Of a stretch of 13,964 nt of DNA, positions 7,565-13,964 are shown in pieces. The stretch is from contig CAJPKN010000032.1 in assembly GCA_905370385.1 (NCBI GenBank), forward strand, positions 1 to 13,964, written 5' to 3'. How positions within the stretch are numbered: the first letter of the stretch is position 1; each line of letters begins with the position of its first letter. The position numbers and the translations under genes were made by a program. This DNA is from Stomatobaculum longum (GTDB taxonomy: Bacteria; Bacillota; Clostridia; Lachnospirales; Lachnospiraceae). The notes under the pieces are model-generated. The model was not told the DNA's origin and searched no databases. It saw only the letters and a list, made by a program, of their open reading frames with translations.

Positions 7565-9354
7565 TCGGACAGCCCTCCTTCCTCTGAGCAGTCTCTTGCA
7601 CTGCTGTGCGCCTCCCACATCTTCCGGTAGAGCGGGCACTCTCTGAGCAGCGCCTCGTGCGTCCCGCAGGCTGCAATCCTCCCGGCCTGTACCACAACAA
7701 TTTGATCCGCATTCACAATGGTCGAGAGCCGGTGCGCAATTACCAGCAGCGTTTTATTTTGCGCAAGCCTTGCCACGGAGCGCTGAATCAGCGACTCATT
7801 TTCCGGATCCGCATAGGAGGTCGCCTCGTCCAGAATAAGGAGCGGCGCATCCTTCATCATCGCACGGGCAATCGAAATGCGCTGGCGCTCACCGCCCGAC
7901 AAATGCGCTCCGCTTCCGCCGACCACGGTGTCAAAGCCGTTCTCGAGTCCTGCGATAAAGTCATAGCAGCCGCTGTCTCGCGCGACCTGCTCCACCTCGG
8001 CATCACTCGCCCCGGGTCTTCCCATGCGTATGTTCTCACGCACTGTTGTATTAAAGAGAAAGCTGTCCTGAGAAACGTAGGCAACTTGCCTGTTATAGTC
8101 TTCCGACGAAAGTTCCCTTAAATCAACACCGCCGAGTGTAATGCTGCCGTCTCCCACATCCCAGAGGGAGGCAACCAGTTTCGCAATGGTCGACTTGCCG
8201 CTCCCCGAGGGGCCGACCAAGGCTGTCACCTTTCCGGCCGGAATGCAGAGGTTTACGCCGTGCAGCACCTCCTTTTCCCCGTAGCCGAAACGCACCTCGC
8301 GAAGTCTTACTTCACTGTCCGTCGGCAGGGCGCGACTCTTCTCCGGACGCGAGAGTTCCGGAAGCGTAAGGACAGCGTCAATCTCTCCGAAGATTGAAGT
8401 CGCCTTGCCGATGTCGTCGCTGTAGCTGAGCGCTGTGATGAGCGGCGTAATCAGACCGCTGGCGAGAATCAGTATCATCACATAGTCATGAAACGCGAGC
8501 GTGCCCTGCATCACAAAGACCGCGCCGAGCGGAAGCACCGCAATCAGGGTAGCCGGTGCAATGGTCATGCTGAGGGAAAACGGCACAATGCTCGCCTGCA
8601 TCCAGTCGGTGAAACTGTTCGCGTTCTCCTCGGCCGCGCGCGCAAAGCGGGCATAGGAGCTCTCCGCCTTTCCGAACGCCTTGATAACCTCAATGCCGCC
8701 GATGTACTCGACCGCCGTATCGTTCAGTGCCTTGGTGGTCTCCTGTGTTCTGCGGAAGGGGCGCTCGTAATCGCGAAACATCGCCATCAGGCAGAGCAGC
8801 GTAAGCGGCAGGGTCGCGAGCGATAAGAGCGCCATACGCCAATCGATGCGGCAGAGATACAAAAACATGAGGAGCGGCGCAAGCAGGTTTGCCGTAAACT
8901 CCGGCACCACATGCGCAAGTGTCGTCTCAATCGCATCCGTTCGCTCGACCATGATATTTTTGAGTGCGCCGGACGGCGTCTCGCGCACCGTTCCGAGCGG
9001 CAGACGCGCAAGCTTTTCGCAGAGTTCCGTCCGTATCCCCGCGATCAGTGCGAAGGTCGTCTTGTGCGACAAGTTGGTAGAACAGGTGTGAAAGAGGATA
9101 CCGAGCACAATAAAAAGTGCCATCAGTCCTCCCTCCCGGAGAAATACGTCATAATTACGCTCTCCCTGCAGGAGCTGCTTTACCATGGTGCCCATCACAA
9201 AATACGGGACCATGGAGCAAAGAACCCCGATACAAGCCAGTACGACACTCTTTTGGTAGCTCGCTTTGCTCACCGCCGCAAACTTTGCCACATAGTAGAA
9301 AAAGCTCGCCATCCTCCCTTTTTCCGCCTCGTTTTGTTTGCTTGCTTCCGCCAT
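7561..9354 (-). CDS. ABC transporter, fused membrane/ATPase half (first subunit)
   Basis: A 597-residue half-transporter with a charged, soluble N-terminus (1-30) and hydrophobic helices from about 36 to 310. The nucleotide-binding domain carries Walker A GPSGSGKST (381-389), Q-loop Q429, signature LSGGERQ (485-491), Walker B LLILDE (505-510) and H-loop H541. As in its partner, the catalytic glutamate and signature are canonical, so neither ATP site of the presumed heterodimer looks degenerate. The ATG at 9354 follows GGGGGAG at a good distance. It is the first gene of a two-gene operon with a 4-nt ATGA overlap. No substrate-specific neighbour (biosynthesis or binding protein) is present, so the cargo stays open. 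Confidence 0.9.
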   Translation of the reverse strand: MAEASKQNEAEKGRMASFFYYVAKFAAVSKASYQKSVVLACIGVLCSMVPYFVMGTMVKQLLQGERNYDVFLREGGLMALFIVLGILFHTCSTNLSHKTTFALIAGIRTELCEKLARLPLGTVRETPSGALKNIMVERTDAIETTLAHVVPEFTANLLAPLLMFLYLCRIDWRMALLSLATLPLTLLCLMAMFRDYERPFRRTQETTKALNDTAVEYIGGIEVIKAFGKAESSYARFARAAEENANSFTDWMQASIVPFSLSMTIAPATLIAVLPLGAVFVMQGTLAFHDYVMILILASGLITPLITALSYSDDIGKATSIFGEIDAVLTLPELSRPEKSRALPTDSEVRLREVRFGYGEKEVLHGVNLCIPAGKVTALVGPSGSGKSTIAKLVASLWDVGDGSITLGGVDLRELSSEDYNRQVAYVSQDSFLFNTTVRENIRMGRPGASDAEVEQVARDSGCYDFIAGLENGFDTVVGGSGAHLSGGERQRISIARAMMKDAPLLILDEATSYADPENESLIQRSVARLAQNKTLLVIAHRLSTIVNADQIVVVQAGRIAACGTHEALLRECPLYRKMWEAHSSARDCSEEGGLSE

Positions 9355-9419
9355 ACATTTCTCCCCCTTCTTCGCCCGGACCGCGGCTCGTTCCCGTATG
9401 CCGAATCCGTTGATTGCGG

Positions 9420-9456
9420 ATTGGTTATAAATAACTAACTAACTCCAATGATAGCA
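9420..9456 (-). promoter_or_regulatory. Probable promoter and operator of the ABC operon
   Basis: On the minus strand TG-C-TATCAT (9456-9448) is an extended -10 element without a good -35 box. Starting at its last base is an inverted repeat, ATTGG (plus 9420-9424) with CCAAT (9445-9449). Inside it are a 12-bp inverted repeat GTTATAAATAAC (9424-9435) and three TAAC units (9432-9444). The placement at the expected transcription start suggests a repressor site. The repeats do not match the palindrome before the MarR-family gene. Confidence 0.4.
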
Positions 9457-9490
9457 CTGCGCTTGTATAAATAAAAGTCGCAAAACCGCT

Positions 9491-9510
9491 TTTTACAAAC
9501 TTTTGTAAAA
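9491..9510. repeat. Perfect 9-bp inverted repeat in an AT-rich patch
   Basis: TTTTACAAA-CT-TTTGTAAAA stands out from the GC-rich surroundings about 140 bp upstream of the first ABC gene. It could be a regulator site or an RNA hairpin. The copper-type box TACANNTGTA does not fit because the spacing is too long. Confidence 0.4.
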
Positions 9511-9621
9511 CCGTCACTTCTTTCCTCCGAACACCACTTACCACGGCGCGCCGCTGTGTCGCTTTTTCAACCCTTGCCGAAACAAAGCTTCTTCCGCCGC
9601 AACAAGGCGTTTTCTTTCAAC

Positions 9622-9658
9622 AAAAAAAGCTCCGGGCACGGCTTTCGCCGCCCCGGAG
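9622..9658 (-). terminator. Terminator of the csoR-copA operon
   Basis: On the minus strand CTCCGGG (9658-9652) pairs with CCCGGAG (9636-9630) and encloses an inner CGGC-GAAA-GCCG hairpin with a GNRA-type loop. It is followed by C and seven T. It starts 40 nt after the copA stop. Confidence 0.93.
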
Positions 9659-9698
9659 ACCATGGTCATGCTCTCGCGTTGCAAATCAAGCTTCCGGC

Positions 9699-9914
9699 TC
9701 AGAGACTCTTAACGCCGGTCACCTCGTAATCCTTTTCTTCCACTGCCTGCTTGAGCGTCTCGTCGCTGACCTCTTTGCTCAGCTCGACAACCGCCTCGCC
9801 CTTCTCATGGCTCACCGCAGCGTTCTCGACGCCCGGCAGTGCCTCGAGCGCCTTCTTGACCGTCGCCTCGCAGTGTCCGCACGTCATACCCTTGATTGTA
9901 AGTTCCTTCTTCAT
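9699..9914 (-). CDS. Possible separate CopZ copper chaperone from an internal start in copA
   Basis: An in-frame ATG at 9914-9912 (residue 788 of CopA) is preceded by AAGGAG (9925-9920) with a 5-nt spacer. It would yield 71 residues starting [15 protein letters not shown], exactly the size and domain limits of free CopZ. CopZ carries Cu(I) in the cytoplasm and hands it to CopA and CsoR. The arrangement looks like a former copA-copZ gene pair whose stop codon was lost while the ribosome binding site survived as linker codons. Use of this start is inferred. Confidence 0.4.
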   Translation of the reverse strand: MKKELTIKGMTCGHCEATVKKALEALPGVENAAVSHEKGEAVVELSKEVSDETLKQAVEEKDYEVTGVKSL

Positions 9915-12275
9915 AAAATCTCCTTCTGCGCCTTTTTCGGCGCTTGCGGCTTCCAGAAGCCGCCCTGACTGGTTTACGGTAACATGGTTTCGCAGCGGCC
10001 GGTCGTGCCGCGCATCGTGCACGCGGAACAGGTTAAGACGCAGCGCATTGCTCACGACGCAGACACTCGAGAGGCTCATTGCCGCCGCGCCGAGCAGCGG
10101 GTTCATCGCGATACCGAAGAAATGCAGGTATGCACCCGCCGCCGCCGGCACCAGGAGTACATTGTAGATGAACGCCCAGAAGAGGTTCTCCAGAATGTTC
10201 CGGTAGGTCGCACGGCTCAAACGTATCGCCGCCGTGACATCCGTGAGACGGCTCTTCATCAGCACCACATCCGCCGCGTCGATGGCCACATCCGCGCCCG
10301 CACCGATCGCAATGCCGATGTCGGCACGCGTCAGCGCCGGTGCGTCGTTGATGCCGTCGCCGACCATGGCGACCTTGCCCTTTTCCCGGAGTGCCCGAAT
10401 CACGGCCTCCTTGCCGTCCGGCAAAACACCCGCCACGACTTCGTTGACACCCGCCTGCTTACCTATGGCCTCGGCCGTCTTTTGGTTGTCGCCGGTCAGC
10501 ATGACCACATGGATGCCGAGCTTTTTAAGCTCTGCGATTGCCGCCGCGCTGTCCTCCTTCATCGTGTCCGCGACCGCAATCACGCCGAACAGTTCTTGTC
10601 CCGCCGCAAAGTAGAGCGGGGTCTTACCCACGGCTGCGAGCGCATCCGCCGCTGTCTCCAGTTCCGCGGGAATCGAGACTTTGCCGCGCACAAAGCTCAG
10701 GTTTCCGGCAAAGAGCTGCGTGCCGTTTTGCACGGCGCTTAAACCGTTTCCGGGAAGCGCCGCAAAGTCATCGACCTCCTCTAAGGGAAGTCCCTGTTCT
10801 TTCGCATAGGCGACGACCGCCTTTGCGAGCGGGTGCTCACTCTTTGCCTCGAGCGCATAGGCCGCGCGGAGCAGCTTATCCCGGTCACCGTTCGGCAGCA
10901 CATCCGTCACAACCGGCGTGCCGTTTGTGATGGTTCCGGTCTTATCGAGCGCCACGATCTGCACATTGCCGGTCTCCTGCAGGGCCTCGGCATTCTTGAA
11001 TAAAATGCCCTGTCTTGCGCCGACACCGTTGCCGACCATGATGGCGACCGGCGTTGCGAGTCCCAGCGCACAGGGGCAGCTCACCACAAGTACCGCAATG
11101 CCGCGCGCCAGCGAAAAGCCTATGCTGCCGCCCGCGAGGAGCCAGATGACGGTCGTCACGATTGCCACCAGTATGACCGCCGGCACGAAGACGCCGGAGA
11201 TTTGATCCGCGAGCTTTGCGACCGGCGCCTTGGTCGCCGCCGCATCGCTTACCATCTTGATAATCTGCGCGAGGGTCGAATCCTCTCCAACTCTGGTCGC
11301 ACGGCACTCAAGGAAGCCGGACTGGTTCAGGGTCGCGGACTTTACTTCATCGCCGACCGCCTTGTCGACCGGCAGACTCTCGCCGGTCAGCGCGGCTTCG
11401 TTGACCGCACTGTTTCCGGAGACCACAAGGCCGTCCACGGGAATGTTCTCGCCCGGCTTCACGCGGAAGATGTCGCCGACCCGGACCGAATCGACCGGAA
11501 CCGTGACTTCCTCGCCGTTTCGGAGAACCCGCGCGGTCTTCGGCGCAAGCTTCATGAGCGACTTAAGAGCGCTCGTTGTCTTTCCCTTTGAGTAGGCCTC
11601 CAGCATCTTGCCGACCGTAATCAGCGCAAGCACCATTGCGGCTGTCTCAAAGTAAAACTCCATCATGTATTCCGTGACCTTGGCCTGATCGCCGTCCACC
11701 ACGGCCCGCGTCATCAAAAACAAAATCACGGTCGAGTAGAGGAAGGCCGCCGAAGAGCCGATGGCGATCAGCGCATCCATATTCGGCGCGCCGTGGAACA
11801 GACTCTTAAAACCGTTCACAAAGAACTTCTGGCTCACGACCATGATTGCCGCCGCAAGGAGGAGCTGCAGCAGGCCCATGGCCACATGGTTTCCGTCAAA
11901 GAATGCCGGGAGCGGCCAGCCCCACATCATATGTCCCATCGTGAGATAAAGGAGCGGCAGAAGAAATAAAATCGAGGCAACAAGCCGCCGCTTCATCTTC
12001 GGCGTCTCCCTGTCTTTTAGCGCATCTTCCTCGGCCGCGAGCTTCGCCTGAAAACTTCCGTGGCTCTGCTCCTCCGCATCCTTCTCCGCCGCGCCGTAAC
12101 CCGCCGCCTCGACCGCCTGTATGACCTCGCTTGACGTCACATCGCCCTCCACGCCCATCGAGTTTGTGAGCAGGCTCACCGAGCAGCTCTTCACACCCGG
12201 CAGCTTTGACACTGCCTTTTCGACCCGCGTCTGGCAGGCCGCACAGCTCATTCCGCTGACTGTATATTGCTTCAT
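9699..12275 (-). CDS. copA: Copper-exporting P1B-type ATPase with a C-terminal CopZ-like domain
   Basis: An 858-residue Cu(I) ATPase of the cytoplasmic membrane. The N-terminal metal-binding domain has GMSCAAC (8-14). Eight hydrophobic segments surround TGES (297-300), CPC (400-402, transmembrane copper site), the phosphorylated DKTGT (444-448), SEHP (479-482) and GDGIND (639-644). The late helices carry YN (704-705) and MSLSS (733-737), signatures of the copper subgroup. After a roughly 38-residue hydrophilic linker, a second metal-binding domain (788-858) has GMTCGHC (796-802) and resembles the free chaperone CopZ. Most CopA proteins lack a C-terminal domain. The linker codons include AAGGAG, 5 nt and ATG, so CopZ may also be made alone. 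The ATG at 12275 follows GAAGG. csoR lies 43 nt upstream and the two share a promoter. Confidence 0.96.
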   Translation of the reverse strand: MKQYTVSGMSCAACQTRVEKAVSKLPGVKSCSVSLLTNSMGVEGDVTSSEVIQAVEAAGYGAAEKDAEEQSHGSFQAKLAAEEDALKDRETPKMKRRLVASILFLLPLLYLTMGHMMWGWPLPAFFDGNHVAMGLLQLLLAAAIMVVSQKFFVNGFKSLFHGAPNMDALIAIGSSAAFLYSTVILFLMTRAVVDGDQAKVTEYMMEFYFETAAMVLALITVGKMLEAYSKGKTTSALKSLMKLAPKTARVLRNGEEVTVPVDSVRVGDIFRVKPGENIPVDGLVVSGNSAVNEAALTGESLPVDKAVGDEVKSATLNQSGFLECRATRVGEDSTLAQIIKMVSDAAATKAPVAKLADQISGVFVPAVILVAIVTTVIWLLAGGSIGFSLARGIAVLVVSCPCALGLATPVAIMVGNGVGARQGILFKNAEALQETGNVQIVALDKTGTITNGTPVVTDVLPNGDRDKLLRAAYALEAKSEHPLAKAVVAYAKEQGLPLEEVDDFAALPGNGLSAVQNGTQLFAGNLSFVRGKVSIPAELETAADALAAVGKTPLYFAAGQELFGVIAVADTMKEDSAAAIAELKKLGIHVVMLTGDNQKTAEAIGKQAGVNEVVAGVLPDGKEAVIRALREKGKVAMVGDGINDAPALTRADIGIAIGAGADVAIDAADVVLMKSRLTDVTAAIRLSRATYRNILENLFWAFIYNVLLVPAAAGAYLHFFGIAMNPLLGAAAMSLSSVCVVSNALRLNLFRVHDARHDRPLRNHVTVNQSGRLLEAASAEKGAEGDFMKKELTIKGMTCGHCEATVKKALEALPGVENAAVSHEKGEAVVELSKEVSDETLKQAVEEKDYEVTGVKSL

Positions 12276-12318
12276 CTTACCTTCTTTCTCATGCTTGTCC
12301 CGTCCGGTACCATCTGCC

Positions 12319-12636
12319 TCACTTCATCAGCTTTTGCAGGGTTCTGACCAGCTCGTCCAGCTTTTCCGTATTGCCCTCGCGCACATCCTCCGCGACACAG
12401 GACTTTACGTGTGCCGCAAGCAGCACCTTGGTAAAGCTGTTCAGCGCGCAATTTGCTGCCGAAACCTGATTCAGAATGTCAATGCAGTAGGCATCTTCCT
12501 CGAGCATCTTCTTTACCCCGCGTATCTGCCCCTCGATGCGGTTCAGTCGGTTTAGGAGCTGTCTCTGCTCAGCTCCGTCCCGCACCTTTTTCATGCCGCT
12601 GCAATGGGGACAGGCCATCTCTTCGTTCACTGCCAC
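12319..12636 (-). CDS. csoR: Copper-sensing repressor CsoR
   Basis: A 105-residue member of the CsoR/FrmR (DUF156) family of all-helical repressors. The N-terminal helix [16 protein letters not shown] (30-45) and the C-H-C copper ligands C51, H76 and C80 keep the exact 25- and 4-residue spacing of M. tuberculosis CsoR (C36, H61, C65). Y50 precedes the first Cys as in true copper sensors. CsoR represses efflux genes and leaves DNA when Cu(I) binds. I chose GTG at 12636 because AGGAGG sits 6 nt upstream; the TTG at 12654 would put that site inside the gene. An N-terminal CPHC (9-12) adds two cysteines beyond the core. The gene is first in an operon with copA and is flanked by matching operators. 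Confidence 0.94.
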   Translation of the reverse strand: MAVNEEMACPHCSGMKKVRDGAEQRQLLNRLNRIEGQIRGVKKMLEEDAYCIDILNQVSAANCALNSFTKVLLAAHVKSCVAEDVREGNTEKLDELVRTLQKLMK

Positions 12637-12658
12637 CTCGCACCTCCTCTCCAATCGA

Positions 12659-12673
12659 TACCCCCGGTGGGTA
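12659..12673. promoter_or_regulatory. CsoR operator downstream of the -10 box
   Basis: TACCCCCGGTGGGTA is an interrupted palindrome with TACCC/GGGTA arms and a G/C-rich core, the form of known CsoR sites. It lies at about +10 to +24 of the csoR-copA transcript, ahead of the csoR ribosome binding site. Confidence 0.85.
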
Positions 12674-12689
12674 CCTTTGAACTACAGCC

Positions 12690-12718
12690 ATAATATACCC
12701 CCGCCCTGTATCTGTCAA
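12690..12718 (-). promoter_or_regulatory. Promoter of csoR-copA
   Basis: Minus-strand consensus TTGACA (12718-12713), a 17-nt spacer and TATTAT (12695-12690). The transcription start should be near 12683. The spacer itself contains a G-run resembling a CsoR half-site. Confidence 0.88.
12695..12711. promoter_or_regulatory. Second, weaker CsoR-like site in the promoter spacer
   Basis: ATACCCCCGCCCTGTAT has perfect 4-bp ATAC/GTAT arms around a C-rich core but lacks the matching G-run on one side. It lies between the -35 and -10 boxes, where bound repressor would compete with RNA polymerase. Confidence 0.45.
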
Positions 12719-12736
12719 GTTTTCGTTTCAAAAAAT

Positions 12737-12776
12737 AAAAACAGCCGAAGCGGATGGCTCCGCTTTGGCTGTTTTT
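12737..12776 (-). terminator. Terminator of aroB
   Basis: On the minus strand ACAGCC-A-AAGCGGA (12772-12759) pairs with TCCGCTT-C-GGCTGT (12754-12741) with one A/C mismatch, followed by TTTTTATTTTTT. It overlaps the last codons of aroB by no more than the 3-nt gap and could act on both strands. Confidence 0.9.
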
Positions 12777-12779
12777 CTC

Positions 12780-13832
12780 TCAGCGCCCCAACTCCAGAAG
12801 CCGCGCGAGTTCCGCAAAATCCGTCTTCACGAGCACGCAGTTGCCCAGCGTTTTCGGCTCAATCAGCGTAATCTTCTCGCCCCGGCGCTTCTTGTCGGCG
12901 CGTGCCGCCGCAAGGATGCGCTCGCTCGGCAGCTCCGTGCTGTTCGGCAGCTGATATTTTTTGAGAAGCTTCTCCAGTATCTTCTCACAGCTCTCCGGGC
13001 AGCGGCCGTCCCGCACCAGCGCCCGCGTCATAATCGCCATGCCGATTGCGACACAGTCGCCGTGGAAGAGCTTATAGTTCATCTCCCGCTCGATGGCGTG
13101 TCCCAGGGTATGTCCGAAGTTCAGAATCTGGCGCTCGCCGAAATCCTGCTCATCCTCCGCGACCACATCGCGCTTTAAGCGCACGCACTGCGCAATCACG
13201 CGCTCCCGCTTCCGCTCGGCATCGTCGGTCAGCAGAAGTTCCAGGAGTTCCTTACTCCGTATCATGCCGTACTTGATGACTTCTGCCATGCCCTCTTCAA
13301 ACACTTCCTTCGGCAGGGTGTCGAGGGTCGTAATGTCGCAGAGCACCAGATGGGGCTGCGTGAAGGTGCCGACTAAATTCTTGCCCTCCGGCAAATCCAC
13401 TGCGGTCTTTCCGCCGACCGAGGAGTCCACCATGGCGAGCAGCGAGGTGGGAACCTGGATGCAGGGCACTCCGCGAAGGTAAAGAGACGCCGCAAGTCCC
13501 GCGAGATCTCCGGTCACACCGCCGCCGAGCGCAATCACAACATCCTCTCGCGTGAGTTCCTGCTTCGCGAAGAAGGTCAGGAGTTCAAGGAGCGTCCCCG
13601 GATTCTTTGACGCCTCCCCGGCCGGAAAGGTAAAGGTCGTCACCGCAAAGCCGGCGTCCCGCAAGGTCTCTTCCGTGCGCCTCGCATACAGCGGTCCCAC
13701 ATTGGAATCCGTCACGATGACCGCTCTCCGCCCGCGGAGCAGCGCCGCCGCCCGGAGCCCGAGCTCGGACAGCACGCCTTCTCCAATGATTACTTCATAA
13801 ACCCTTGAGGCCCGCACCAGAACCTGTTCCAT
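12780..13832 (-). CDS. aroB: 3-dehydroquinate synthase
   Basis: A 350-residue protein of normal AroB length. It catalyses the second step of the shikimate pathway, converting DAHP to 3-dehydroquinate with NAD and a divalent metal in the cytoplasm. Signatures are the NAD-binding GGGVTGD (103-109), PTSLLAMVDSSVGGKT (128-143), EGMAEVIKYG with metal ligand E184, NFGHTLGHAIE with H241, and the HGD motif at H257. The ATG at 13832 follows GGAGGAGGG at a suitable distance. The stop is immediately followed by the terminator. The end of another gene lies 72 nt upstream in the same direction, so aroB is probably the last gene of a longer unit starting outside the window. Confidence 0.96.
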   Translation of the reverse strand: MEQVLVRASRVYEVIIGEGVLSELGLRAAALLRGRRAVIVTDSNVGPLYARRTEETLRDAGFAVTTFTFPAGEASKNPGTLLELLTFFAKQELTREDVVIALGGGVTGDLAGLAASLYLRGVPCIQVPTSLLAMVDSSVGGKTAVDLPEGKNLVGTFTQPHLVLCDITTLDTLPKEVFEEGMAEVIKYGMIRSKELLELLLTDDAERKRERVIAQCVRLKRDVVAEDEQDFGERQILNFGHTLGHAIEREMNYKLFHGDCVAIGMAIMTRALVRDGRCPESCEKILEKLLKKYQLPNSTELPSERILAAARADKKRRGEKITLIEPKTLGNCVLVKTDFAELARLLELGR

Positions 13833-13904
13833 AAAGTCCCTCCTCCGTCCCGGCGCTTGGCACCGGCTTATCTTCGCTGTTTGTTTGCTCTTCTTTTCCT
13901 GCCC

Positions 13905-13964
13905 TCAGGCATTTGCCTCTTCGGTTGCCTTCCGAATCAGCGAAATCGCGCGGGACACATCCGC
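13905..13964 (-). CDS. C-terminal end of an unidentified upstream gene (partial)
   Basis: The frame entering from the right edge encodes ADVSRAISLIRKATEEANA and stops with TGA at 13907-13905. It is amphipathic and helix-like, with codon use like its neighbours. Nineteen residues are too few to name a family. Its same-strand position 72 nt before aroB suggests a shared transcription unit, possibly aromatic amino-acid metabolism, but that is only a guess. Confidence 0.5.
   Translation of the reverse strand, partial: ADVSRAISLIRKATEEANA

Larger units (their letters stand above)
9355..9698. other. 344-bp intergenic region between copA and the ABC operon
   Basis: The region holds, in minus-strand order, the copA terminator (9658-9622), about 100 bp without a recognised signal, an AT-rich 20-bp palindrome (9491-9510), a possible short frame (9517-9425), an extended -10 promoter with nested repeats (9456-9420), and the ribosome binding site of the first ABC gene. 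I see no convincing full-length gene, RNA gene or mobile element remnant. Confidence 0.6.

Noticed and set aside
7565..7639. N-terminal extension of the second ABC gene to 7639
   Set aside because: It lies inside the upstream gene. The ATGA overlap and GGAGGG support the start at 7564.
9432..9444. TAAC tandem repeat as a CRISPR or minisatellite remnant
   Set aside because: Only three 4-bp units; no spacers, no longer repeats and no cas genes in the window.
9491..9510. Palindrome as a CopY-type copper box
   Set aside because: The TACA and TGTA halves are separated by 6 nt instead of 2, and the copper operon has clear CsoR sites instead.
9928..9943. Programmed frameshift in copA near the CopZ domain, by analogy with E. 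coli
   Set aside because: The CopZ-like domain is already in frame, and the A-run is not phased as a slippery heptamer.
9984..10742. Open frame of 252 codons on the plus strand opposite copA
   Set aside because: Antisense to conserved ATPase motifs, arginine/histidine-rich composition typical of a shadow frame.

Overview
The window is a stretch of bacterial chromosome that is visibly G+C-rich, densely coding and almost entirely minus-strand. The gene content and signals point to a Bacillota of the class Clostridia, perhaps a high-GC Lachnospiraceae-like organism. The reasons are strong GGAGG-type ribosome binding sites before nearly every gene, GTG and TTG starts, sigma-A-like promoters with 17-bp spacers, the rpsT/lepA/hemW neighbourhood, and a CsoR-controlled copper ATPase carrying an extra C-terminal metal-binding domain. 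This assignment is inference; no rRNA gene or other phylogenetic marker is present. I see no mobile element, CRISPR array, tRNA or rRNA.

Layout from left to right. (1) Positions 1-2974: the 5' part of hemW (runs off the left edge) overlaps the end of lepA. lepA is divergent from rpsT (ribosomal protein S20, TTG start), and the two promoters stand back to back. (2) 2975-3107: two look-alike hairpin terminators between the convergent rpsT and nagB ends. (3) 3108-5123: a nagA-nagB pair for amino-sugar-phosphate catabolism with its own promoter; the NagB-like protein has several altered active-site positions. (4) 5235-5765: a MarR-family regulator with a perfect 15-bp palindrome just downstream of its promoter, bounded by terminators. 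(5) 5831-9354: two translationally coupled half-transporters forming a putative heterodimeric ABC transporter of the exporter fold. (6) 9355-9698: a 344-bp intergenic region with an AT-rich promoter/operator zone and the copA terminator. (7) 9699-12718: a csoR-copA copper-efflux operon with CsoR-type operator sites around a strong promoter. (8) 12780-13832: aroB, with the tail of an unidentified upstream gene at the right edge.

The most unusual item is copA. It encodes an N-terminal metal-binding domain, a complete Cu(I) P-type ATPase and a C-terminal CopZ-like domain in one frame. The linker codons just before the CopZ-like part spell a good Shine-Dalgarno sequence followed by ATG. The gene may therefore yield both a fused transporter and a free 71-residue copper chaperone. 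Other points of interest are the substituted NagB active site, the rpsT leader structure, the nested repeats in front of the ABC operon, and the absence of sporulation genes between rpsT and lepA.
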